Positions 52,357-61,007 of a stretch of 64,000 nt of DNA are shown one piece after another. Position numbers and translations under genes: made by a program. Source of the DNA: Cyanobacteria bacterium SZAS LIN-3 (GTDB lineage: Bacteria > Cyanobacteriota > Vampirovibrionia > Obscuribacterales > Obscuribacteraceae); contig JAFEAV010000018.1 in NCBI GenBank assembly GCA_018266215.1, positions 30,518-94,517 of the forward strand, in the 5' to 3' direction. Every line of letters starts with the position of its first letter. Positions within the stretch are counted from its first letter, which is position 1. The notes under the pieces were generated by a model. It saw nothing but the letters and a program-made list of their open reading frames with translations. It searched no databases and had not been told where the DNA came from.

Positions 52357-54363
52357 TCAGATGGTCGGAACTTGTTCCTGTTCCTGTTCCTGTTCCTGTT
52401 CTGGCCTGCTACCGTTGTTTTTCTTGCCTTTCTTCTTGCCTCCCGCGCTCGACTGAGCCGGGATAAGAGCTGACTCCGTAGCGGCGCTTTTGTCGGCGGC
52501 GCTATCTCTGACAGAGCGGGCGCGGCTGAGCAGGGCCGTCAGCTTATCGCTGCCCTTGCCGCTTGAGCTGAGTTCTTCGGCCGTTTCAATGGCCGACTCC
52601 AGAAAAATATCGGCCTCACCGACGTCGTTTTGCGCCCGGCAAGTCTCGGAAAGACTGAGCATTGTCTCGACAATCTCCTCACTTTCGCTGGAGTAGACTT
52701 TGTACTGGATTTCCAGCACCTGGCGGAAGCACTCCTCCACCAGATCCAGACGCTCCATCCGACGATATATGGCCGCCAGTGTGACAATCGGACCCACGGT
52801 TTCAGCCGAGGCATCACCGTATGATTCCAGGGCGCAATCGACCAGTTTGGCCCCGCAGGAAGATGCCCGGGTCAAACTGTTGATATCCATGAAGGCAGCG
52901 GTAAGACGATCCAGCAGAGGCATGGATTGTTTCTTGCGTGTCAACTCCAGACTGTCGAGAGTGGAGAGAATGCTTTCAAAAACACTGGGCGCCAGGGTAA
53001 AGAGCCTGCCGGCAAAATCATCAGCCATGGCCTCACTGTGATCCGGTCCCTGGGGCTGGCACAGATCCATCAGGGTGGAACCGGCCAGGAGCGCGCTGTC
53101 GCCATCGCGGGCGGTGCGGGAAAGATAGAGGATAGCCAGCAGAAGACCGGCCTTTGCTTCTCTATCCAGACTGGGACAGCGACCGTAGATGCCCTTGAGT
53201 TGAGGCAGAGACCCGGAGAGGAAATCAAAGGAAAAATCACTTCCAGCACTTTTAGAGCGACCCTGATAAAAGTTGAGCAGCGACTGGCCGAGCGAGGATA
53301 CTACCCGCAGGCAGGCCTGATAAGCCAGACTATCCAGCTCGTAGTAGATCTCGGAGACAACGGTAAGCAAGATAGCCGCTACTTCCGGCCGATCTTCCTT
53401 CTGGTAAAACTCGGCCAGTTGCAGTGGAGCCGCCGACTGCGGACTGTTGCTCTTGAGTGCAAAGATATTGGCCATAGCGTCCTGACTGTGACTTTCGGCC
53501 GCCGCGCCTTCGGAGAGTTTGCTCAAAGCGGTGTTGACTACCCAGAGACCGTCTTGATTGCCGCCGCAGGTAATAAACGAATGTCTTGCCCCATGATAAA
53601 GATGAGCAGCCATCTTTTGATCGCCCCGGGCCGCGCACAGACGGGCACCGGCCACCATAGCCCAGGCAGCCACGTCACTGACGACACCATGGTCGGACAA
53701 CTCCTTCAAAATAATCCAGGAGTTTTTGCCCGGATAGGCCACAGCCAGTTTACCCAGGGTAGCGTTATCCGATATCGAATCAAAAGAAGCAAGCAAACAC
53801 TTGAAGCGTTCTTCCGGATCATCGAGAGCATTGAGAAATCTATCGATAACCTGAGCCGAAGCCAGGTTCTTCAAATCCTTAGCCGTGGCAAAACCGGTGC
53901 TCATAGCCTCGACCTGGTCTATTTTGCGTCCCAGGATAGCCAGATCAGCACGGGCATCGTAAGCTGCGTCTCTGGGCTCCATTTTTTCCAGACGACCGAG
54001 CCTTTCAACTATGGCCTCCAGAGCCAGATCCAGCTCTCTGGTCACCAGGGCCAGATCAGCTTTGTATGCATCGTCCAGTGATTCTTTGAGAGAGAGACCC
54101 AGCTCTTTTTCACGCTCATTTATGGCCTCGGTAATACCGGCCAGACTCTGGGCACGGAAGCGTGAAACCGTCTCTGTCAGGTGAGCATGCTCCCGCTTGA
54201 GCGAAGCAATTTCATTATTGAGCTGATCCATGGACTTGTTGCGGTTGTTTTCGCCAAAAGCCTGTCTCTTCTGTTGATCAATGTATAAGTAGGTTGAGAA
54301 AGCCAGCCCGGCTGCAGCGAGAGCCAGTGACACATACAGCAATATGTTCTCAAGTCCGTTCAT
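52357..54363 (-). CDS. Membrane-anchored coiled-coil/TPR-like protein
   Basis: A 668-residue protein with an N-terminal membrane helix (ILLYVSLALAAAGLAFSTYLYI), a coiled coil (about residues 40-150, IASLKREHAHLTETVSRF and following), and helical repeats of TPR type, clearest near residues 545-600 (YRRMERLDLVEECFRQVLEI). It ends in a Lys-rich stretch and a run of Glu-Gln pairs encoded by a hexanucleotide repeat. It overlaps the HPt gene by four bases, so it probably belongs to the same signalling pathway. There is no catalytic motif. Confidence 0.75.
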   Translation of the reverse strand: MNGLENILLYVSLALAAAGLAFSTYLYIDQQKRQAFGENNRNKSMDQLNNEIASLKREHAHLTETVSRFRAQSLAGITEAINEREKELGLSLKESLDDAYKADLALVTRELDLALEAIVERLGRLEKMEPRDAAYDARADLAILGRKIDQVEAMSTGFATAKDLKNLASAQVIDRFLNALDDPEERFKCLLASFDSISDNATLGKLAVAYPGKNSWIILKELSDHGVVSDVAAWAMVAGARLCAARGDQKMAAHLYHGARHSFITCGGNQDGLWVVNTALSKLSEGAAAESHSQDAMANIFALKSNSPQSAAPLQLAEFYQKEDRPEVAAILLTVVSEIYYELDSLAYQACLRVVSSLGQSLLNFYQGRSKSAGSDFSFDFLSGSLPQLKGIYGRCPSLDREAKAGLLLAILYLSRTARDGDSALLAGSTLMDLCQPQGPDHSEAMADDFAGRLFTLAPSVFESILSTLDSLELTRKKQSMPLLDRLTAAFMDINSLTRASSCGAKLVDCALESYGDASAETVGPIVTLAAIYRRMERLDLVEECFRQVLEIQYKVYSSESEEIVETMLSLSETCRAQNDVGEADIFLESAIETAEELSSSGKGSDKLTALLSRARSVRDSAADKSAATESALIPAQSSAGGKKKGKKNNGSRPEQEQEQEQEQVPTI
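52375..52398. repeat. Hexanucleotide repeat (TTCCTG)4 in the C-terminal coding end
   Basis: Four perfect TTCCTG units, plus imperfect flanking copies, encode Glu-Gln pairs at the C-terminus of the gene at 52357. Unit length is six, so copy-number change would keep the frame. Confidence 0.85.
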
Positions 54364-54716
54364 TGTAGATATTGCCTCAGGTAATCGGTCGTTGAATGAA
54401 AAGATTGGGCGTAGGTTTCGTAGAAGCTCTCGATTGTAAGCCAGTGTTCGCCGCCGCAGAGATTTTCCAGCTCACTTGATTGAGTCGAAAGATTGATAGC
54501 GCCGACTATCCTGGATGCACTTTTCAGCATGTGAGCCAGAGGCTTCAGGGCCTTAGCGTCCCGACCAATAATTGCTTCCTGCATCTTTTCCAAAACCTCT
54601 TGCGTATCCTCAAGATAAGCTCGGACCAGTTCTCTTGTAGTTTCAGAACCAAACTGCTGCTCGAGATTATGAAGATCCGCGGGAGCAGATTGACCCTGAT
54701 TTGTATCGTCGGACAT
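54360..54716 (-). CDS. Histidine phosphotransfer (HPt) protein
   Basis: A 118-residue four-helix HPt protein. His62 in PLAHMLKSASRIVGA fits the H-x-LK-(S/G)-x-S-x3-G-A motif that carries the phosphoryl group in multistep phosphorelays. It lies between a response-regulator gene (31 bases upstream) and the coiled-coil gene. Its residues 57-118 are alignable with the C-terminus of the adjacent response regulator. No histidine kinase is in the window, so the phosphate source is elsewhere. Confidence 0.88.
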   Translation of the reverse strand: MSDDTNQGQSAPADLHNLEQQFGSETTRELVRAYLEDTQEVLEKMQEAIIGRDAKALKPLAHMLKSASRIVGAINLSTQSSELENLCGGEHWLTIESFYETYAQSFHSTTDYLRQYLQ

Positions 54717-54747
54717 GCGTATCTAATACCTCTAGGACAGATCCCTG

Positions 54748-56661
54748 CTAGTGCGTAGCTGACACCTGCGAAAAGGCTTGGGGGCAGAGTTTCCTCAGGT
54801 CATCCTGACAGCGCATATAAACGGTCTTGAGTTTCAAATATTTGAGTCTGACCTGGGGCCAGTCTCCACTGGACGAGAGTCTTACCATTTCCTGGCTGAC
54901 CTTGTTCATATCATGCAATCCCAGGACTCTAGAAGGACCGCTGACCGAGCTGGCAAGCTCACGTACAAGGGCACTGTCCTTTTCATCAATGGCTCGTTGC
55001 ATCGACGAAACAAACATCTCCATGGCGTAAAGGAAAGTGGAAATCAGCTCCTCCAGTTCCTGTGGGTCAAAGGAGCGCTCGTGGTCGGGACCGTCAATTT
55101 GTTTGACCACTTCCACAACACCAAGAGCGGTGGCAATGGTGCGGCGCAATTCGCTTTCACTGACACCCTTAGAGAGAGCTTCGTTCATACCCGAGCGCAG
55201 ACATTTTTGCTTGTCGCCGTCACGATCATGAGAGGTCATACCGATAATGGGCACCTTGCGACCGCTTGCCTGTTCGCGACGACGGATCTCCGCCGTTGTA
55301 TCAAAGCCGCTCATACGAGGCATATCGCAGTCCATAAAGACAATATCGTAGTTGTTTTTGGCCATCATCTCCAGGGCTTCACTGCCACTCGATGCGGTGT
55401 CGATCGACATGCCGAAATGTTTCAGCTGAAACACCAGGAGCTTTTGATTGACCGGGATATCATCAACAACAAGGCAAGCGGCAGGCTCACCGGAAGGGTT
55501 TTTGAAGACAGCCTCGGTATTTTTATCGGCGGCGATATGATTGGACTTGGCCGGCTTCTCTTCCAGAATGGTCATATTGATGTCTTGAATCTTAGCTTCT
55601 TCTGTCTCTTCAACATTGAGCACTTCAGCCAGACCAGCAGACATCTCCTGCCAGAGTTCCTCCGGACCGGCCTCCTCGGCAGCCTCAAGGCTGGTATTAC
55701 CGGCCGCTTCCTGATCGAGGATGAAAGCGGAAGCGGAATCAACAACCTGCTGCAACAGGGCCGGATCAAAATCGGTCTCATCGGAGGAGGGCTCGGAATT
55801 GATAAAAGAATTGGAAGAAGAAGAAGAAGAAGAAGAAGAAGGGGCCTCGGTTAAAGGTTGATGCAGAGGCTCCTGCACAGAATCATAGGTATCGGCGGTA
55901 ACAACCGATAGGTCGCTCGACGAGCCGGAATCACTGGAAGAATCCAGCACGGACTTGAGCGAAGCATCGGGTAAACTTTCAATTTGATCGACCGCGGAAC
56001 CAAGGTGATTAGGGACTACGGCACCAGTCTGGCCATTACTCTTGAGAAACTGAACCAGCTCGTCGCTGGCCTTTTTCAAATCATCAATATGAGCTTCTAC
56101 CCCTGCTACCAGTTCACGCAAATGTTCCTGGCGATTGACTTCATGACTGCTGTCGGCGATCAGGGTGAAAGCCCCTTCAAATTCACCGCCGGCGGCCAGC
56201 AGAGGCTGGCAATAAAAATCCAGATAGTGCGCCTGCTCGCCATCGCCGCACAGGAGTCTTTCAAAAATGGCCTTGCGGTTTTTTGCAGCTCTGGTCCAGG
56301 GCGGTGTTAATACCTCTTGCGAGTCTGCGCCCTTGCGCAATTTGTGCATGGCACCACCGGCGCTACCACTGTCCTTAGCCAGCGCATAGAACGCATTGTT
56401 GGCCATCAGCTCAGTGCCGGTCGCCGAGGTAATGACAGCACCAACGCTGGTCGATTGCGAAAGCTTGAAGAGAATCTTCGGCAGCTCCGCCAGTGTCAGG
56501 GCGGTAGAACCAATCAGTTGCCCGGCTTCGGATTCCAGACTGGAGCTTTCGCCAAAGGCGCTTTCGGCTCCCTTGAGCGCGTCCTTAAAAGCCTTAAAAC
56601 CTTCTTTAAACAAGTCTTTCGAAGATTTTGACTGGTGTCCCGCATGGACTTTATCGGACAT
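54748..56661 (-). CDS. Response regulator with PAS-like and degenerate HPt domains
   Basis: A 637-residue soluble protein. The first 190 residues look like a PAS domain (GAVITSATGTELMANNAFYALAK; HYLDFYCQPLLAAGGEF). A long acidic/Ser-rich linker contains eight consecutive serines. A receiver domain follows (about 394-510) with VVDDIPVNQKLL, the phosphoacceptor Asp444 in IVFMDCDMPRMSG, Thr476 and Lys498. The C-terminal 105 residues resemble the adjacent HPt protein, but the phospho-histidine position is Ser571 (LASSVSGPSRVLG), so this domain cannot carry phosphate. GGAG lies upstream of the ATG. Confidence 0.87.
   Translation of the reverse strand: MSDKVHAGHQSKSSKDLFKEGFKAFKDALKGAESAFGESSSLESEAGQLIGSTALTLAELPKILFKLSQSTSVGAVITSATGTELMANNAFYALAKDSGSAGGAMHKLRKGADSQEVLTPPWTRAAKNRKAIFERLLCGDGEQAHYLDFYCQPLLAAGGEFEGAFTLIADSSHEVNRQEHLRELVAGVEAHIDDLKKASDELVQFLKSNGQTGAVVPNHLGSAVDQIESLPDASLKSVLDSSSDSGSSSDLSVVTADTYDSVQEPLHQPLTEAPSSSSSSSSSNSFINSEPSSDETDFDPALLQQVVDSASAFILDQEAAGNTSLEAAEEAGPEELWQEMSAGLAEVLNVEETEEAKIQDINMTILEEKPAKSNHIAADKNTEAVFKNPSGEPAACLVVDDIPVNQKLLVFQLKHFGMSIDTASSGSEALEMMAKNNYDIVFMDCDMPRMSGFDTTAEIRRREQASGRKVPIIGMTSHDRDGDKQKCLRSGMNEALSKGVSESELRRTIATALGVVEVVKQIDGPDHERSFDPQELEELISTFLYAMEMFVSSMQRAIDEKDSALVRELASSVSGPSRVLGLHDMNKVSQEMVRLSSSGDWPQVRLKYLKLKTVYMRCQDDLRKLCPQAFSQVSATH
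55814..55840. repeat. (GAA)9 trinucleotide repeat encoding polyserine
   Basis: Nine GAA units on the plus strand are read on the minus strand as a run of eight serine codons within the linker of the response regulator. Length change would keep the frame. Confidence 0.85.
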
Positions 56662-56766
56662 ATGGATATCTCCAAAGCAGTAAAGACAAAAGGTTTCCGC
56701 TCTTTGGATATACCCATGTTATTGATCAATTTCGCCTGACGCAGCCGCTTGACAACAAGCCGGGGC

Positions 56767-58140
56767 TTATAGTTCCAGACGCTGGCTTACTTCGGAGCTA
56801 AAAAGTCGCTCGCGGTCGTACTTTCTCAATCTCTCTTTGAACTTGTCATAGTCCTTATAGCAATGGCGGACGACCTCCAGCGGCAGCCGGGAGTCCTTGG
56901 CTATATATGGAATCAAGTCCAGTTTCATCGCCAGCTGGTCAAGGTAAAGCAAAAATTCAGCCGCCGCCGGTGTGCGCGGGAAATTAAGGGCAAAACAAAT
57001 ACCCTTACCGGAGAAACGCAACAGTTTTTGCTGGCCATGGAAAAATTTGCCGGAGGCAAGCGTAATAGGCAGCTCATGACGCGAGAGCCAGTCACGCAGT
57101 GCGGCGGTGTATTCCTCAAAATGCTCCACCGGCACAATCATCTGACACTCGCAAAAGCCCTGCGGACCAAACATCTTGTAGTACATATCCCGCAGGCGAC
57201 GACTGGGGTACAGACATTCGTGAATGGGCACAAGCTTCGCTTCCGGACGCATGGTGCGCAGACCGCTGTACATAACATTCATCAAACGGGTAAAAGGCAG
57301 ACTGTAAAAGGACAGACCCAGCCCGGAGCGGTTGTCGCTGTCCACATAATGACCCTCGGTCAGCTTGCTGAGACCGGTCGAACCCTTCTTAAAGACGCCG
57401 TTGATCAAAAAGCCGCGTCCAAAAGCTTTACCCTCGCCGGTCAGATCGTGCCAGGAGACGGTAAAATCGCAGTGCCGTGCGGCTTTTTCAATCATCTCCG
57501 GCGTTTGCTCTAACAGCTCTATTGGGTCAACCGAAAGCTCCATCTGCGCGCCGGGAATGACCTTGGTCTTGAGCTTGGCCGATAAAATGTGACCGGTCAG
57601 GCCATAACCGCCCAGGGTCAATTCAAAGACTTCCTTGTTGAAGCGCTCGGAGACTTCGATCACGCCGTAAGCCGGATGCAGCAATTTGACCGACTCGACA
57701 TAATCCGAAAAATTGCCGTCCTTAAACTGATTCTTACCGTGCACGTCGACGGCAATACAACCGCCGGTGGTGATGGAGGGATAACCAGGTTGCGGCAGAA
57801 GATAACGATTATGATCGAGCAGATAATTGTAGATATCGCCCATGGTAGCGCCGGCTTCCACTTCGATAATGCCCTTTTCCTTGTCAAAACCAAGGATGTT
57901 GCGAAAGGACGCCATATCGACCGAAACGGAATTGGGGGCAAAACTGGCGGCGGAAAAATTGAGACCGGCGCCGCGGGCAATGCGTAATTTTCTGCCGGCG
58001 AGAAGTTTTTCTTCCATATCGCTCAAGCCTTTCAAGCTGAGCTCGCTCGGTCTGCCGCTGACGGATTGAACGGTGACACCGCCGTCGAAGCTATGAAAAG
58101 TCTCTGTCATCTTCTGATCTTTCGCATTTGCATCAATCAT
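56767..58140 (-). CDS. DprE1-like FAD-dependent oxidase
   Basis: A 457-residue FAD-linked oxidoreductase. The N-terminal FAD domain has ARGAGLNFSAAS, the VEAGATMGDIYNYLL stretch and the GGCIAVDVHGKNQFKDGNFS motif, close to the 'GGAIACDIHGKN' of DprE1 (decaprenyl-phosphoryl-ribose 2-oxidase). GGYGLTGHI follows. It would oxidise the C2-hydroxyl of a lipid-linked sugar for epimerisation. The reductase partner DprE2 is not in the window. It overlaps the GT2 gene upstream by four bases, consistent with a shared lipid-linked substrate. ATG 58140 is the likely start; an ATG 30 bases on is possible. Confidence 0.85.
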   Translation of the reverse strand: MIDANAKDQKMTETFHSFDGGVTVQSVSGRPSELSLKGLSDMEEKLLAGRKLRIARGAGLNFSAASFAPNSVSVDMASFRNILGFDKEKGIIEVEAGATMGDIYNYLLDHNRYLLPQPGYPSITTGGCIAVDVHGKNQFKDGNFSDYVESVKLLHPAYGVIEVSERFNKEVFELTLGGYGLTGHILSAKLKTKVIPGAQMELSVDPIELLEQTPEMIEKAARHCDFTVSWHDLTGEGKAFGRGFLINGVFKKGSTGLSKLTEGHYVDSDNRSGLGLSFYSLPFTRLMNVMYSGLRTMRPEAKLVPIHECLYPSRRLRDMYYKMFGPQGFCECQMIVPVEHFEEYTAALRDWLSRHELPITLASGKFFHGQQKLLRFSGKGICFALNFPRTPAAAEFLLYLDQLAMKLDLIPYIAKDSRLPLEVVRHCYKDYDKFKERLRKYDRERLFSSEVSQRLEL

Positions 58141-59057
58141 TCATCCTGCAAAATAGAACGCTGCTTATCGATTACAAAATTCGGCCGCCCCAGTGAATTT
58201 TTGTAAGTACGACCGACATAGATCGCGATAAAGGATATGGCCGAACCAAAGTAAGCAAGAATCAAAAAGAGAATTGCGGCATCCAGATAGGGATTACCTG
58301 TATATGTGCGCAAAAGGGCCAGACAAGTAACGGCGATCAGCCAGAATGGTAACAGATATATAGGCAGGCGCAAAAAGAGCGTCGAGGATGCAAGGATGCC
58401 AGAAATGGCGAAGTCTGCCATGCCGCGCAGGCGGAAATGGGTCACACCCGCTGCCCTTTTGTGACGTTTATAGGGCAGATTTTTACGTTTGAAGCCCACC
58501 CGGCCAATAGAGGCGCGGATGAAGGGAAAGGAAGTATGGTCCCTGGCTATGGCTTCGCGCACGTGGCCGGCCATGAGCGAAAATTCGGCCATATCGAGAA
58601 TGACCTCATCGTCCGCCAGAATCTTCATTACCCGATAGAAAAACTTGCGAGCCAGCATGATCGGCCGGGGTTCGGTGCGGTCGATGCGCTCCCCATAAAC
58701 AACGTCATAGCCCTGCTCATACCAGTGCACAAAATCCAGAATCATCTCCGGCGGATCTTCGCAATCAACATCGATAAATACAAGGGCGTCGCCCCTGGCA
58801 TTGCGCAAACCGCATTCCAGCGAAGCCTGATACCCGACGTTTTTGCTGATGGTTATCAGATAAACGTTGGGGTTATCTTTGATAATGTTTTTGATCTGGT
58901 CGACGGTACCATCGGTGGAGGCATTATTGGTAAAGACCAGATCACAGCGATACCGCTCCGACAGCTTATCCAGAACGGGTTTCATTCGTTCGAAAAAGAT
59001 CGGGATTGTATCCTGTTCATTGCAAACAGGGCTGATTATTGAAAGCCGCGGTAGCAC
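58137..59057 (-). CDS. Polyprenyl-phosphate glycosyltransferase (GT2, DPM1/GtrB-like)
   Basis: A 306-residue GT2 enzyme. The GT-A domain has SIISPVCNEQDTIP, NNASTDGT, FIDVDCEDPPEMI (metal-binding DxD followed by the DPPE of dolichyl/polyprenyl-phosphate transferases) and KNVGYQASLECG. Two C-terminal membrane helices follow, as in GtrB/ArnC-type enzymes, which load a sugar onto undecaprenyl phosphate. It begins at GTG. It is coupled to the DprE1-like gene by overlap, so its product may be the oxidase's substrate. Confidence 0.88.
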   Translation of the reverse strand: MLPRLSIISPVCNEQDTIPIFFERMKPVLDKLSERYRCDLVFTNNASTDGTVDQIKNIIKDNPNVYLITISKNVGYQASLECGLRNARGDALVFIDVDCEDPPEMILDFVHWYEQGYDVVYGERIDRTEPRPIMLARKFFYRVMKILADDEVILDMAEFSLMAGHVREAIARDHTSFPFIRASIGRVGFKRKNLPYKRHKRAAGVTHFRLRGMADFAISGILASSTLFLRLPIYLLPFWLIAVTCLALLRTYTGNPYLDAAILFLILAYFGSAISFIAIYVGRTYKNSLGRPNFVIDKQRSILQDE

Positions 59058-59120
59058 TTATCGGTGTCCTTGCTCGATGCCAATACTTTCTTACCCCATG
59101 TCAGAACACTTTTACCAACG

Positions 59121-61007
59121 TTATCTGCTCTTCAGATCGTTGTTTTCTTTCCGCAGAGCTGCGTTCTCAAGCTCCAGCCGGTGAGCCTTTTCGATTGATT
59201 CCAGGACCATGGCGCGCAATTCGGTTTCTCCGCCACCGGGATTATCAGTCAGTGCCGCCCTGAGGGCATCATCGGCAGCCTTCACCCAGCGGGCCAGGCG
59301 CTCCTTGCTCAGTCCGTTTTGCGCAGCCTCTTGATCGACCGATAAACTATCGGCCAGTATTTTCAAAACCAGTTGCCGACGCCTCTCAACGGTCCATACC
59401 CCGGCGGCAAACTTACCGTCCTTCAATTTGAAGACTTCGTATTTGACCTGGTGCAGGGTGCCGAGCGAATCATAATCTTTGAGATAGGTGGGGATAAACT
59501 CGTAGTGTTCAATCTGAGGCTTGATGAATTCATCCGATATGAAGACCAGTCGCGGCTTATTTTTGAGAATATCTTCGCCGTAGTTTTTTACTGTCTGCCG
59601 CTCGAGATCATCAAATTTTTTGCCCAGGTCATGCTCGCGACAATAATGCAGCATCGGCAAGATCATGCCGTGCAGATAGCGACAACCAGGCAGGCGGCCG
59701 GATTGTAAGATAGCTGGATAACCGGGCAGGACGGCGGGGCCCATCAATACAACTTTGTCCAGTTTATCGGTGTGCTTCAAAATCGTGTAAAAAATGGCAT
59801 CCAGATCGTTTTCCGGATTGCTGCCATTATAACCAAGAGCACTGAGCGAAAATTTATCGGTACCCTTAATGTCTTCGATATAGCTGTTTGCTTCCCTGTA
59901 GCCGTAGAGACAACTGACGCACAAAAGCAGATAAGGTGCAAAAAATTTGACGACCTCGGGGGCCTTTTCGGGCAAACTCTCAACCAGCATAAAGCAAACA
60001 ATACCGAGGTCGAGGCCGAAGAGCAGGTCGAGGAAGGCCTGCATCGGCAACATGCGATAGGTCCAGACAGTGCCGGCCTGCAAATAGATGGCAAAAGAAA
60101 CAAGCACAAGCGCGCTCAGCGGCGTCACCCAGTTACTGCGACGCACAACCGCCGCCGAAAGCAGAAGACCGGCCACCAGAGCGTACATGGGCAGAAAGAA
60201 GGCTGAGTCCAGGGTGAGTCCGCAGATAATGCTGCTGGCATAACCGCCGACACCGTTTGTATAAATAGGCAGCGCTTCCTTAAGCAAAATGTCCAGAGCC
60301 GCCCGGGGCAAAAGCAGGAAGTGAGCGAAATACAGCACAACGGTGCCGTAGACGGCCAGACATTCACGGTTTAAAAGGCTGCGGAAGTTACGTCGGCAAA
60401 GCTGCCAGACAAGCTCAAAAGCGACAATCACTTCTAAAAAATGCGGCTTGATACAAACGCCCAGACCGGCGAGAAGGCCGATAACAAGCGCCAGGCCAGG
60501 GCCTACCTGCTGTCCTTTTTCATCGCCTCGCCCGGCATTGTCATAGACAAAACAGCGCAAAATCACATAGGGCAAAAAGAACAGAACAAAAATGTGCTCA
60601 CGCTGCCCAAAATCAGCCTGATGGGACTGGGTGAAAGCGAGCATGGCAAAGAGCATAAACCAGCGGTATTGATACTCACGAGTATCTTTATAGCGGTCAA
60701 AGACCAGCCAGCAGAGCCAGAGACTGAGGGCGGCAAGCAGATAGATAAACAAAATAAAAGCGCAGGTGATAGGCCAGCTGAGTAAACCGGCCAGCAGCCA
60801 GGGCACGGTATTGAGATAAATAATCAGCGGCGGATTAAAATCAAAAAAATCAAGATAGGGCACCTTGCCCATTAGCAGAAGCTGACTCATGGCCAGATAT
60901 ACGGCTTGATCAGCCCAGGAGCGCAGGGGATGGGCCCACCAGAGCGCCATGCGGTAGAAGAAAAATACAGCAAAAGCCAGTCCGATAGCTACCTTCGACG
61001 CCTTCAT
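59121..61007 (-). CDS. GT-C-type membrane glycosyltransferase with C-terminal coiled coil
   Basis: A 628-residue protein with about twelve membrane helices. PYLDFFDFNPPLIIYLN near residue 52 is a typical first-loop motif of the PMT/ArnT-like GT-C fold, where an acidic residue is catalytic. Such enzymes transfer sugar from a polyprenyl-phosphate donor on the outer face of the membrane. The last 150 residues are soluble and helical, ending in a coiled coil (KAHRLELENAALRKENNDL), which is unusual for the fold. It overlaps the upstream GT-C gene by four bases. Confidence 0.78.
   Translation of the reverse strand: MKASKVAIGLAFAVFFFYRMALWWAHPLRSWADQAVYLAMSQLLLMGKVPYLDFFDFNPPLIIYLNTVPWLLAGLLSWPITCAFILFIYLLAALSLWLCWLVFDRYKDTREYQYRWFMLFAMLAFTQSHQADFGQREHIFVLFFLPYVILRCFVYDNAGRGDEKGQQVGPGLALVIGLLAGLGVCIKPHFLEVIVAFELVWQLCRRNFRSLLNRECLAVYGTVVLYFAHFLLLPRAALDILLKEALPIYTNGVGGYASSIICGLTLDSAFFLPMYALVAGLLLSAAVVRRSNWVTPLSALVLVSFAIYLQAGTVWTYRMLPMQAFLDLLFGLDLGIVCFMLVESLPEKAPEVVKFFAPYLLLCVSCLYGYREANSYIEDIKGTDKFSLSALGYNGSNPENDLDAIFYTILKHTDKLDKVVLMGPAVLPGYPAILQSGRLPGCRYLHGMILPMLHYCREHDLGKKFDDLERQTVKNYGEDILKNKPRLVFISDEFIKPQIEHYEFIPTYLKDYDSLGTLHQVKYEVFKLKDGKFAAGVWTVERRRQLVLKILADSLSVDQEAAQNGLSKERLARWVKAADDALRAALTDNPGGGETELRAMVLESIEKAHRLELENAALRKENNDLKSR

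Noticed and set aside
52927..54081. Plus-strand open frame antisense to the coiled-coil gene
   Set aside because: No ribosome site, no domain, and composition expected of an antisense frame.
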